The notes under the pieces were generated by a model. The model saw only the letters and a list, made by a program, of their open reading frames with translations, made no database searches and was not told the origin of the DNA. Below, in pieces: positions 1-7,861 of a stretch of 36,755 nt of DNA. Position 1 is the first letter of the stretch, and every line of letters starts with the position of its first letter. The DNA comes from Clostridiaceae bacterium (lineage in GTDB: Bacteria; Bacillota; Clostridia; Acetivibrionales; DULL01), in assembly GCA_012840395.1 (NCBI GenBank), contig DULL01000002.1, positions 1 through 36,755 of the forward strand, in the 5' to 3' direction. The position numbers and the translations under genes were made by a program.

Positions 1-356
1 GATACAGCAGGAAAATAAAAAGCTGCCCTGGTAAAGGATCTTATAAATTCACTCTTATTATATACAACAACAGATATGAAAAATGAAAATATCAGTACAA
101 GGGGTACATTACCCAGAACCAATAGTACAGTATTATATAATGATTTCATAAAGTTCTGGTCTTTGAATAGTGCAACATAATTTCCAAATCCTATAAAGCT
201 TCGTGACTGTAACCGTACTTTATATAAACTGAGAATTAATGCGTTTATCATAGGGTATATGACAAATAATACAAAGAAAATTAGTGCAGGCAATAAAAAA
301 AGATACCCGGGCGTAATCTTCTTTAATTTTACCAATAACTTGTTGTTGCTTTGCAT
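1..356 (-). CDS. Sugar ABC transporter permease (MalF/UgpA type), 3' part missing
   Basis: The first ~118 residues of an inner-membrane permease of the binding-protein-dependent carbohydrate transporters; the gene runs off the left edge. It begins MQSNNKLLVKLKKITPGYLF, followed by a hydrophobic first membrane segment (about residues 18-40), the stretch IGFGNYVALFKDQNFMKSLY typical of the MalF/UgpA/LplB family just before the second membrane segment (about 76-96), and RSFTRAAFYFPA, the usual lead into the permease core. The start is ATG 356, preceded by a strong AGGAGG. It lies 107 bp downstream of the binding-protein gene, separated by a hairpin, and is surely in the same operon. The second permease expected in this family would be beyond the edge. 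The substrate cannot be read from this part. Confidence 0.88.
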   Translation of the reverse strand, partial: MQSNNKLLVKLKKITPGYLFLLPALIFFVLFVIYPMINALILSLYKVRLQSRSFIGFGNYVALFKDQNFMKSLYNTVLLVLGNVPLVLIFSFFISVVVYNKSEFIRSFTRAAFYFPAV

Positions 357-386
357 TATATTCCTCCTGCTCCGTAACAGTAAGTT

Positions 387-426
387 TTGATTAATGCAGG
401 CCACTGCTTGAGCCTGCATTAATCAA
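387..426 (-). terminator. Intercistronic hairpin between binding protein and permease
   Basis: A perfect 14-bp inverted repeat (TTGATTAATGCAGG / CCTGCATTAATCAA) with a 12-nt loop lies between the stop of the binding-protein gene and the ribosome binding site of the permease. There is no run of U after the stem, so a full intrinsic terminator is unlikely. In sugar ABC operons such hairpins are known to stabilise the upstream mRNA so that the binding protein is made in excess; that role is inferred here. Confidence 0.6.
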
Positions 427-463
427 CCACTTTTTTCAGTTACCTGAAAATTATTTAAACTAA

Positions 464-1843
464 TTATTTTTCATTAATTACCTCTGTAGCCCTGGCTGCA
501 AAGTCGTCAAGAGCCTGTTTTGCTGTCTTTGCACCTGTAAGTGCAGCCTGCAGTTCAGGATACCATAATGCCCTTACCTTTGCATAATTGTTTATTGTAT
601 ATCCTGTGTCTGCTACATACCTGGATATATTACCTGCATAACTAAGTTCCGGATGGTCATACAGTTGACCCATGGATGCTCTGACCGGGAATGCTCCGCT
701 GGCCAAAACATTTTTCGGATCTTTAGCAAGGTATTCAATAAATTTAGCTGACTCTTCAATCCTCTTCTGATCCTTGTTGTCAAATATGCAGTAACCTATA
801 ACCTGAGCCTCAACCTTAACTGATTTTCCATCTATAGAGGGCTGTGGAACAAAGGCAAAATCAAATCCTTCTGCGGCTTTTCCTTCAGCTATTGCCTTGT
901 TAAGAGTATTCATGTTACCAGGTCCGAAAAGTATACAGGTTGCTGCAGCGCCCTGGGTAAACATATCAAGAGCATCTGTTGATGTGAGGGATTCTGCACC
1001 TTTCGCAATAAGACCGTTCTTATAGGCATCTAATATCCACTGTAAGCCTTTTACACCTGCTTCACTGTTTATTACAACTTTATCATGTTCTTTATTTACA
1101 AAGTCTGCTCCAAAATTCTGTATGAACATTCTGATAGAAGCGTCTCCCTGTTCGTTTCCTGCATAGAATACGATAGGAGCAACATTCTTAAGATTATCTC
1201 TTATACCTTCAAGTGCTTTTTGGAATTGATCTATTGTCCATAACCTATCTGGATTGTTTGGATCATCTAAGGGCAGTAAATCTTCTACTCCTGCATCTCT
1301 GAATAGTTTTCTGTTTACTCCCATTATTACAGGAGATATATGTGTTGGATACATGTAAATTTTGTCCCCAAGCATGCAATGGTCAAGAATTGACTGGGGT
1401 ATATCTTTCCTGTCTTCCTCTGTAAACATGAAATTAAGGTCTGCAAGTACTCCCTGAGCTCCATAACCGATTATTCTGCCTGGATAGTCAAATACACTGT
1501 CAGGCATTGCATTAGAAGAAATTGCAATGTTTATTTTTTCAGGTCCCTGGTTCCAGGCAAGCATTTCAAATTCAATGTCAACATTGGGATTTTCTTTTAC
1601 ATAAGCGTCAATAAGTTCCTGCTCATATACGCCGTTTTCCTTGCCTTCAACAACATATCTGGGATAAAACCAGAAAGTAATTTTTGTTTTTTCAGCCTTT
1701 GTGTCTCCTTGATTTGTGGTTGTACTGTCAGTACCAGTTCCATCAGTTCCGGAATTAGTTTTTTTTCCGCAACCTGCAAACAAACTTGCAATCATTACAA
1801 CACACAAAGTTAAGGCCACAATTAATTTTAATTTCTTTGACAT
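464..1843 (-). CDS. Extracellular sugar-binding lipoprotein (family 1 SBP) of an ABC transporter
   Basis: A 459-residue solute-binding protein that would capture a carbohydrate outside the cell and hand it to the permease encoded just downstream. The N-terminus is a lipoprotein signal peptide with lipobox LFAGC (lipidated Cys25), followed by a Gly/Thr/Asp/Ser-rich linker to about residue 50. The body has the features of the bacterial family 1 (MalE/UgpB) binding proteins: KITFWFYPRY at the start of the first lobe, ENPNVDIEFEMLAWNQ, and late AAATCILFGPGN and a C-terminal helix ending in ATEVINEK. Start ATG 1843 has AAAGGAGG upstream. Its own promoter region holds paired direct repeats that may be the target of the neighbouring YesN regulator. 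The sugar is not predictable; oligosaccharide uptake is the usual role with YesN-type control. Confidence 0.92.
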   Translation of the reverse strand: MSKKLKLIVALTLCVVMIASLFAGCGKKTNSGTDGTGTDSTTTNQGDTKAEKTKITFWFYPRYVVEGKENGVYEQELIDAYVKENPNVDIEFEMLAWNQGPEKINIAISSNAMPDSVFDYPGRIIGYGAQGVLADLNFMFTEEDRKDIPQSILDHCMLGDKIYMYPTHISPVIMGVNRKLFRDAGVEDLLPLDDPNNPDRLWTIDQFQKALEGIRDNLKNVAPIVFYAGNEQGDASIRMFIQNFGADFVNKEHDKVVINSEAGVKGLQWILDAYKNGLIAKGAESLTSTDALDMFTQGAAATCILFGPGNMNTLNKAIAEGKAAEGFDFAFVPQPSIDGKSVKVEAQVIGYCIFDNKDQKRIEESAKFIEYLAKDPKNVLASGAFPVRASMGQLYDHPELSYAGNISRYVADTGYTINNYAKVRALWYPELQAALTGAKTAKQALDDFAARATEVINEK

Positions 1844-1896
1844 ATAAACCCTCCTTTAGTTAATTTTTCAGAAAGTCATTAGAGATGCACACTGAA

Positions 1897-1902
1897 ATTA
1901 TA
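1897..1902 (-). promoter_or_regulatory. Extended -10 promoter of the sugar transporter operon
   Basis: On the minus strand TGCTATAAT is an extended -10 element about 54 bp before the ATG of the binding-protein gene. The hexamer at the -35 position (1920-1925, AGGTCC) is poor, which fits a promoter that needs an activator. Confidence 0.6.
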
Positions 1903-1924
1903 GCATAGTGCACAAAAAGGGACC

Positions 1925-1958
1925 TTTAAAAAACTAAGTTATTGTTTAAAAAATTAAG
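1925..1958 (-). promoter_or_regulatory. Paired direct repeats upstream of the -10, candidate AraC/YesN activator site
   Basis: Two 14-bp copies, tttaaaaaactaag (1925-1938) and tttaaaaaattaag (1945-1958), differ at one base and are spaced exactly 20 bp start to start, about two helical turns. The proximal copy abuts the poor -35 position. AraC-type activators typically bind such direct repeats next to or over the -35. The assignment to the adjacent YesN-type regulator is inference. Confidence 0.5.
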
Positions 1959-2055
1959 GTAACCTTTAGGAGGCAGCTAGAACTTAACAACTTAAATAGT
2001 TGAGATAAATCTTAATAATTAACATTTAGATTTGTAGAATTAGGAACTGCCGGCA

Positions 2056-3687
2056 TTAAGAATTGTGGGCATTAAGCTGCCTGTATTCTGTAGGAGATAC
2101 TCCAATAATATTCTTAAAGCAGGTTGCAAAATAATTAGGATCATTAAAGCCTACTTCATAGGCAACATCGTACATTTTTAAAGATTGGTTCTTTAGGATC
2201 AATTCCTCTGCTTTTTTGATCCTGTATCTGCAAATATAGGATGAAAGGCTTTCACCTTTTTCCTTTTTAAATAAGTGGCTGATATAGTTAGGATGCATTC
2301 CTACATGGTCTGCAATTTTATCGAGACTGAGATTCTCATCATTATAATTCTGCTCAATATAAATTATTGCTTTTCTTATTGTTGCAGTATGTTTTACATA
2401 CCTTTTTTTAGATATATAAGCACATAATTTTATTGTAAATTCAGTAATAAACCTTTCATACTCATCAATAGTTGTAAAGCTTTCTATTTGCTCATATATA
2501 TCAATTTTATCAGTAAATTCAGTTATATCTGCTTCAAATTCATATGCTACTTGTATCAGATAATAAGTTATCCTCTTTAGCTGAATTTTAGCAAGAGCAA
2601 CGGGATATTTTTCTTTTTTCACCTTAAAATAACCAATGATTGCCTTAAGACTGACAAGGGAATTTTCCTGCTGCCCTATTTTTACACTTTGCATAAATTT
2701 TTTCTCATCTTCATAAGGATAATCAGAGGTGTCTGAATTCTGCAGAGTAGTATCACCAATATAAAAAATCTTGCTGGAACTATCAATAAACCTTTCTTCC
2801 AATGCAGCCAGTGCTTCAGAATACGACTGGGAAATCTGCAAAATATTGTTTTTTACTTCACCAATTCCTACTACTACATCTGAAGATATTTCCTTTGAAA
2901 TTCTCTTCATTAGTTCATCAATTAGTGAAAAACAATATTTTCTGGTGGAAGCTTCATCTCTTCCTGAAATAATAAGGATAGCCTTATCATATAAATGGCT
3001 TTCTACTATAACTCTTCCCGGATCATCAATCATGCTTACCAACTCATGCATACCCAGTTCCTTAATGAATTTTGCTTCAGGATCTTTACTTGTCTTGTTA
3101 TCCCTAAAACCATTTTCCATAATAAATACCGCGACCATAAAAAACTCATTTGTCAGATTCAACCCCAGATAAGCAGAAGCACCTAATATTTCTTCTTTAT
3201 TTTTTATTTCACCGGACAAAATCTTGTTTATTAATCCTGATCTGAAGAAAGGAATCATATCTTTTAATTTTTTCTTCATTTCTTCATATCTACTGTCTTT
3301 TTCCTGTTCCTTAATGATATTATCACAAATTTTTTCCAATACTTCTTCAATTTCTGTTGCTGATGAAGGTTTAAGTAAATAGTTTTCCACCCCATACTCA
3401 ATAGCCTTTTGCGCATAAGTAAACTCATCATGACCAGAGAGAATCATTACTTTTGAAGTAATACCGTCCTCACGTATTTTTTTTAACAGTTCCAGTCCAT
3501 CCATTTTGGGAAGATTCACATCTAACAGTATAATTTCAGGCTTTTCCTCAATTATTATATTATACCCCATCTCTCCGTTAGAAGCTTCAAGGATTCTAGA
3601 AATATTGAACTTATGCCACTGTACCTTTTGAATTATTCCTTTTCTAATTATTAATTCATCTTCAATTACAATAGCTTTTAGATCCAT
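2056..3687 (-). CDS. YesN-type response regulator with AraC-family DNA-binding domain
   Basis: A 543-residue cytoplasmic transcription regulator. Residues 1-120 form a receiver domain with acidic pocket IEDE (8-11), phospho-acceptor Asp56 in ILLDVNLPKMDG, Ser84 and Lys106 in LLKPSS. A long linker domain of the YesN family follows (about 160-430). The C-terminal 100 residues are an AraC double helix-turn-helix: LSLDKIADHVGMHPNYISHL and MYDVAYEVGFNDPNYFATCF, ending SPTEYRQ. Regulators of this type usually respond to a YesM sensor kinase and activate carbohydrate uptake genes. No kinase of that type is next to it. It starts 24 bp after the LacI-type gene with a GAGGAGG site, so the two are probably co-transcribed, and it precedes the transporter by 212 bp. 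Control of that transporter is inferred. Confidence 0.92.
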   Translation of the reverse strand: MDLKAIVIEDELIIRKGIIQKVQWHKFNISRILEASNGEMGYNIIIEEKPEIILLDVNLPKMDGLELLKKIREDGITSKVMILSGHDEFTYAQKAIEYGVENYLLKPSSATEIEEVLEKICDNIIKEQEKDSRYEEMKKKLKDMIPFFRSGLINKILSGEIKNKEEILGASAYLGLNLTNEFFMVAVFIMENGFRDNKTSKDPEAKFIKELGMHELVSMIDDPGRVIVESHLYDKAILIISGRDEASTRKYCFSLIDELMKRISKEISSDVVVGIGEVKNNILQISQSYSEALAALEERFIDSSSKIFYIGDTTLQNSDTSDYPYEDEKKFMQSVKIGQQENSLVSLKAIIGYFKVKKEKYPVALAKIQLKRITYYLIQVAYEFEADITEFTDKIDIYEQIESFTTIDEYERFITEFTIKLCAYISKKRYVKHTATIRKAIIYIEQNYNDENLSLDKIADHVGMHPNYISHLFKKEKGESLSSYICRYRIKKAEELILKNQSLKMYDVAYEVGFNDPNYFATCFKNIIGVSPTEYRQLNAHNS

Positions 3688-3711
3688 TTTTCCTCCTCAA
3701 GTCAAATGAAA

Positions 3712-4734
3712 TCAGATTACGGAACATTCATGGCAAGGTCCTGTAGATTCTCTTATTATTAATTTAGGTTTTAAAGATAAATGTTGAACCGTTGAAACAT
3801 TATCATTTTCAATTTTTCTAAGTAAAGTATCGACAGCCTTTTCACTCATTTCAAGCACCGGCGGGGCAATTGTAGTAAGGGGGGTACTGAAATAAGCAGA
3901 TTCTCTGATATTATCAAAACCTATAACAGATATATCTTCAGGTACTCTCATACCTGCCTCGGCTATTGCTTTGAGAGCCCCCTGAGCCATAGTATCATAG
4001 GACACAAAAACAGCAGTGGGAATTTCCTTCTCCCCAAGCAACTCTTTCATTCTTAAATATCCTCCCAGTTCAAGTCTTTCATAGCCGTATTTCACAAATT
4101 TTTCATTAATGGTGAGGTTGCGCTTCTTCATAGCTTCAACATATGCAGGATACCGTGTACCCATTGAAAGATACTCGCTGATGAAGCCTATTCTTCTATG
4201 TCCCAATTTGTATAAATGATCTATGGCTATATCAATGCCATACATATTATCTATTTCAATCACATCAAAATCCGGAATATCTATAAAATACTCAATAATA
4301 ACAACAGGAATTTTCAGAATTTTCCTGGCTTTTACAATCTCTTTTCCAAACTTTATTCGATCATGAACGCTGATCAGTATTCCATCAAGATTCTTTCTCA
4401 CAAACAATTCAAGATAATGAAATTCATTTTCATGTTTAAATCCTGTTTGTCCAATAATTAATGAATAGCCCTGATCTTTAAGCTTAGACTCTACCGCTCC
4501 AACAAGGCCTGCATAGTAGTTGCAGTCTAACTCGGGAAGTATTATACCTATTGTTTTAGATCTTTTTCCTGCCAATACTTTTGCGGTTTCATTTGGTATA
4601 TATCCAAGCTCATTGGCAACTTTAAGGATTTTTTCCCGGGTTTTTGAAGCAATTTTACCACTATCACTTAATGCCCGGGACACTGTCGATTTATTAACAC
4701 CAACTCTTTCGGCAATATCTTTCAATGTAGGCAT
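3712..4734 (-). CDS. LacI/GalR-family transcriptional repressor
   Basis: A 340-residue repressor. The N-terminus is the classic LacI helix-turn-helix TLKDIAERVGVNKSTVSRAL with hinge region IPNETAKVLAGKRSKTIGII, followed by a periplasmic-binding-protein-like effector domain (IGIILPELDCNYYAGLVGAV; later PEDISVIGFDNIRESAYFST and the closing LIIRESTG). Such proteins bind palindromic operators and release them, or bind with a corepressor, on sensing a sugar. The start ATG 4734 uses a GGAG site that overlaps the stop of trhP (11 bp gap), so translation is probably linked to the upstream operon. The neighbours suggest control of the sugar transporter. No CG-centred LacI palindrome was found in the transporter promoter, so the target remains open. 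The C-terminus carries two close cysteines (GPCHECSVI), a small oddity. Confidence 0.92.
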   Translation of the reverse strand: MPTLKDIAERVGVNKSTVSRALSDSGKIASKTREKILKVANELGYIPNETAKVLAGKRSKTIGIILPELDCNYYAGLVGAVESKLKDQGYSLIIGQTGFKHENEFHYLELFVRKNLDGILISVHDRIKFGKEIVKARKILKIPVVIIEYFIDIPDFDVIEIDNMYGIDIAIDHLYKLGHRRIGFISEYLSMGTRYPAYVEAMKKRNLTINEKFVKYGYERLELGGYLRMKELLGEKEIPTAVFVSYDTMAQGALKAIAEAGMRVPEDISVIGFDNIRESAYFSTPLTTIAPPVLEMSEKAVDTLLRKIENDNVSTVQHLSLKPKLIIRESTGPCHECSVI

Positions 4735-4745
4735 GTACTTCTCTC

Positions 4746-5969
4746 CTACCCCTCTCTTCTCAAAATGGTATATGGCACAACTTCATGGTCCATAGGCATA
4801 TACACAGTCATCTGAGGATGGGGTGCGACGTCAATATCCTCCCCCTCTGAATTTTTCATACTTTTAATTTTTTGTTTGAAATAATCTCCCTTTGGCATTA
4901 CTACTTCTATTTCTTCTCCTTTATACATCCTGTTTCTTTGTTCTACTTTTGCAATTCCCGTATTCTTATCATAAGAAATAACCAGACCAACAAAATCATA
5001 CTCTCTGATGTATGAACTTGTATGATAGATTTGCTCTTTACCGGTTGGCTTATTAAAATAAAAACCAGTCGTATACTCCCTGTGGCTTGCCTTAGAGATT
5101 TCCTCCATCCATTTGGGGCTGAAAACGTAATTGACCGGATCCCGGTAATAGGCGTCTAAAGCCTCTCTATAGGCCTTTACCACTGTTGCCACATAATAAG
5201 AACTTTTCATACGCCCTTCAATTTTGACACTGGATACACCAGTAGCAATAATTTCTGGAAGATGCTCAATCATACATAAATCTTTTGAGTTAAAAATATA
5301 TGTTCCCCGTTCATCTTCAAAAACAGGCATATATTTTCCCGGCCTTTTTTCTTCAACCAGGTAATACTTCCACCTGCATGGATGAGCGCACAATCCCCTG
5401 TTGGAATCCCTCTCAGCCATATAATTGCTAAGAAGGCACCTACCTGAGTATGAAATACACATAGCTCCGTGTATAAAGATTTCCAGTTCCAGTTTCGGAG
5501 ATGTTTTTTCTCTTATTTCTTTTATCTCATCCAGGGACAACTCCCGTGCAAGTATTATTCTTTTTACTCCATGCTTATACCAGAACTCAGCACTTTTCCA
5601 GTTAGTATTATTTGCCTGGGTGCTGATATGAATTTCCATATCCGGAGCAGTTTCTTTTATAATAGAAAAAACTCCGGGATCAGATATAATTACAGCATCT
5701 ACTCCCAGGTTCCGGACATTTTTTATATACTCATCCATTCCCTTTAAATCACTGTTATGTGGTATGATATTCATGGTCAGGTAAAACTTTTTCCCCATGG
5801 AATGGGCAAAATCTATACCCTCTTTCATCTCCTCAAGGGTAAAATTACCTGCATTAGCTCTTAATCCATACTCATTTCCTCCGGCATATACGGCATCGGC
5901 TCCATATATTATTGCCATTTTTAATTTTTCAAGATTTCCTGCTGGTGCCAGCAGTTCAACCTTATTCAT
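4746..5969 (-). CDS. trhP: U32-family tRNA 5-hydroxyuridine synthesis protein (TrhP/YrrN-YrrO type)
   Basis: A 407-residue member of the peptidase U32 family. Its characterised relatives (TrhP, RlhA) are not proteases but iron-sulfur proteins that hydroxylate RNA; TrhP makes 5-hydroxyuridine at tRNA position 34 in a prephenate-dependent route. Seen here: the family opening VELLAPAGNLEKLKMAI, a TIM-barrel-like first half (ISTQANNTN, IILARELSLDEI), the U32 signature EIFIHGAMCISYSGRCLLSN, and cysteines 171, 178, 194, 198 and 232 that include the usual [4Fe-4S] ligand set. A C-terminal beta domain follows. Start ATG 5969 has GGGAGGA upstream. Directly upstream lie trmR and mltG, the same order as Bacillus yrrL-yrrM-yrrN-yrrO. 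Only one U32 gene is present where Bacillus has two. Function by family and synteny; not shown directly. Confidence 0.85.
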   Translation of the reverse strand: MNKVELLAPAGNLEKLKMAIIYGADAVYAGGNEYGLRANAGNFTLEEMKEGIDFAHSMGKKFYLTMNIIPHNSDLKGMDEYIKNVRNLGVDAVIISDPGVFSIIKETAPDMEIHISTQANNTNWKSAEFWYKHGVKRIILARELSLDEIKEIREKTSPKLELEIFIHGAMCISYSGRCLLSNYMAERDSNRGLCAHPCRWKYYLVEEKRPGKYMPVFEDERGTYIFNSKDLCMIEHLPEIIATGVSSVKIEGRMKSSYYVATVVKAYREALDAYYRDPVNYVFSPKWMEEISKASHREYTTGFYFNKPTGKEQIYHTSSYIREYDFVGLVISYDKNTGIAKVEQRNRMYKGEEIEVVMPKGDYFKQKIKSMKNSEGEDIDVAPHPQMTVYMPMDHEVVPYTILRREG

Positions 5970-6039
5970 ATATTCCTCCCATATAACTTTGCAATATCAT
6001 CGCATGCATTTCCATCAGTAAAGCAATATTAGTCTGATA

Positions 6040-6684
6040 CTAATCTGATATTTTGCAGGATATGGCTACCCCATCCCCAATGGGTATAATGCTTGTGCTT
6101 AGAATCCGGCTGCTGCAAATTGCATCCAGATAATCCCTCATTCTTCTGACAATAGTATTCTTCCTTCTTATAACCAAATCATCACTGGCTATCATACCTT
6201 TATATAAAACATTATCCGAAACAAGTACTCCACCTGTCTGAAGCAATCTGAGTATATCAGGAAGGAGTTCAAGGTAATGGCCTTTTGAAGCATCCAAAAA
6301 AATAAAATCATACTTTTTTTCGAGACACTTCAAAACATCAAGAGCATCTCCTGTAATCACATTAATTCTTTTTTCCAATTCTGCCTGCCGGATGTTATAT
6401 TTAGCTTTTTCAGTCATGTCATAGGACCGGTCTATGGTATCAATGCTTCCTTCATCTCCAAGTGCATGTGCCATTAAAATTGCTGAATAACCGAGAGCAG
6501 TACCTATTTCCAATACTCTTCTGGGTCTGGAAATATGGCATAGCACTTCCAGTAATCTGGCAGTTTCAGGCTGCACTATCGGTATATTAAACTCTTGAGC
6601 ATAATCCCTTAATTTGAGCAAAAAACCTTCATCTTTTTTAATAGTGTTTCTAATATACTCAGTAACAAAATCTTGACATATCAT
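6040..6684 (-). CDS. trmR: SAM-dependent tRNA 5-hydroxyuridine methyltransferase (YrrM type)
   Basis: A 214-residue class I methyltransferase of the caffeoyl-CoA O-methyltransferase-like family. In Bacillus the homologue TrmR (YrrM) methylates 5-hydroxyuridine at tRNA wobble position 34 to 5-methoxyuridine. Seen: SAM motif I RRVLEIGTALGYSAILMA (55-72), acidic residue in TIDRS (motif II), metal-ligand pattern FLDASKGHY (Asp131) and VLVSDNVL (Asp156, Asn157), and the PETARLLEVL N-terminal helix of the family. It starts 15 bp after mltG with a weak GGTGA site and is followed after 70 bp by trhP, whose product would supply its substrate. The synteny raises confidence over a generic O-methyltransferase call. 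Confidence 0.85.
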   Translation of the reverse strand: MICQDFVTEYIRNTIKKDEGFLLKLRDYAQEFNIPIVQPETARLLEVLCHISRPRRVLEIGTALGYSAILMAHALGDEGSIDTIDRSYDMTEKAKYNIRQAELEKRINVITGDALDVLKCLEKKYDFIFLDASKGHYLELLPDILRLLQTGGVLVSDNVLYKGMIASDDLVIRRKNTIVRRMRDYLDAICSSRILSTSIIPIGDGVAISCKISD

Positions 6685-6699
6685 TATTTTTTCACCGGA

Positions 6700-7836
6700 C
6701 TAATTGCTAGCTTTGTTCTTCTGCGCTCTTAATTGGGCATTTACATGGTCCCTGTATGTTGTAGAGAAGTAATGGGTACCTGTACCATCTTCCTTGGAAA
6801 CAAAATACAAATAATCATGCTCCTCAGGATAGAGGGCTGCAATAATTGAGTCTCTTCCCGGTGAAGATATAGGTCCCGGAGGTAAACCTTCATATATATA
6901 AGTGTTATATGGATCATCTATCTTTTCATCTTCAAGAGATAAGGACTCCTTAAATATTCCAAGTTGCTTAAATAAAATATATTGAATAGTGGCACAGGAC
7001 TGGAGTTTTTTCAATGCAGGGTCTTTGCTTTTCAGCCTGTTATGAAAAACTCCTGAAATAATATCCCTTTCCTCTGCAATTTTAGCTTCCCTTTCAATTA
7101 TTGAGGCAAGAATAACAACCTGATCCACTGTCATTCCAAGTGTTTTCGCCCTTTCATAGTATTCGGGTATAAATATCTTGTTAAACTGTCCTAACATAAC
7201 GGACACAATCTGTCTTTCTCCGCCGTTTTTGTCAAATTTATAGGTTTCTGGAAATAAATAACCTTCAAGCCTGTTTTCTCTTTCCTTGGGTATATATTTT
7301 ATAAATTCATAGTCAAATTCTTCTGTGTTGCATACTTCAATGAACTTTTTCCTGTCAATAAGCTTTAGTTTTTCAAGTCTGTCTATTATCTGTTCAAAGG
7401 TATACCCTTCAGGTATTGTGACAGTAATACTCGGATTATCCTGCGGTCTGCTGGTAAGTATTCTCATAAGCATATCATAGCCCTGGATATTGTCATAATT
7501 TCTTTTGCTGTCAATAAGGTGTATGCCTGACATATATAAACCATCATATCCATTTAGCTTTGAAATTATTCTGAATAATGTAGTATTTTCAATTACTCCA
7601 TTCTGCTTAAGAATCTCTGCAATTTGGGCAGTATTAGAACCAAGAGGAATCTCTATGGGTCTAGCTCTTTCTGGGTCTATATTAATAACAACTTCCTTTT
7701 GTCCACTACTGCTTGTTCTTATAACATAACTATAGGAAAAATATGCACTTATTAATGCAATAAGAATGTAAGCAAGCAAGAAAATAAGCCTTATGATCCA
7801 CTTATTCTTCTTCCGGGGTCCAGAAACCTTTCCCAT
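6700..7836 (-). CDS. mltG: Endolytic murein transglycosylase MltG
   Basis: A 378-residue membrane-anchored enzyme that cuts growing glycan strands of peptidoglycan and so sets their length. From the chosen start it has a basic N-terminus (MGKVSGPRKKNK), one membrane segment (about 13-37), a LysM-like region (EIPLGSNTAQIAEILKQNGV, about 62-81) and the YceG catalytic domain: EGYLFPETY, VVILASIIEREA with catalytic Glu248, LQSCATIQYIL and YNTYIYEGLPPGPISSPG. Start ATG 7836 is preferred over an upstream in-frame start because GGGAGGAG lies 9 bp before it and the longer form would overlap typA. The LQSCATIQY motif carries Cys where proteobacterial forms have Asp-Pro. It is YrrL in Bacillus and shares that synteny. 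Confidence 0.92.
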   Translation of the reverse strand: MGKVSGPRKKNKWIIRLIFLLAYILIALISAYFSYSYVIRTSSSGQKEVVINIDPERARPIEIPLGSNTAQIAEILKQNGVIENTTLFRIISKLNGYDGLYMSGIHLIDSKRNYDNIQGYDMLMRILTSRPQDNPSITVTIPEGYTFEQIIDRLEKLKLIDRKKFIEVCNTEEFDYEFIKYIPKERENRLEGYLFPETYKFDKNGGERQIVSVMLGQFNKIFIPEYYERAKTLGMTVDQVVILASIIEREAKIAEERDIISGVFHNRLKSKDPALKKLQSCATIQYILFKQLGIFKESLSLEDEKIDDPYNTYIYEGLPPGPISSPGRDSIIAALYPEEHDYLYFVSKEDGTGTHYFSTTYRDHVNAQLRAQKNKASN

Positions 7837-7861
7837 AAATACAACTCCTCCCGCATTATTG

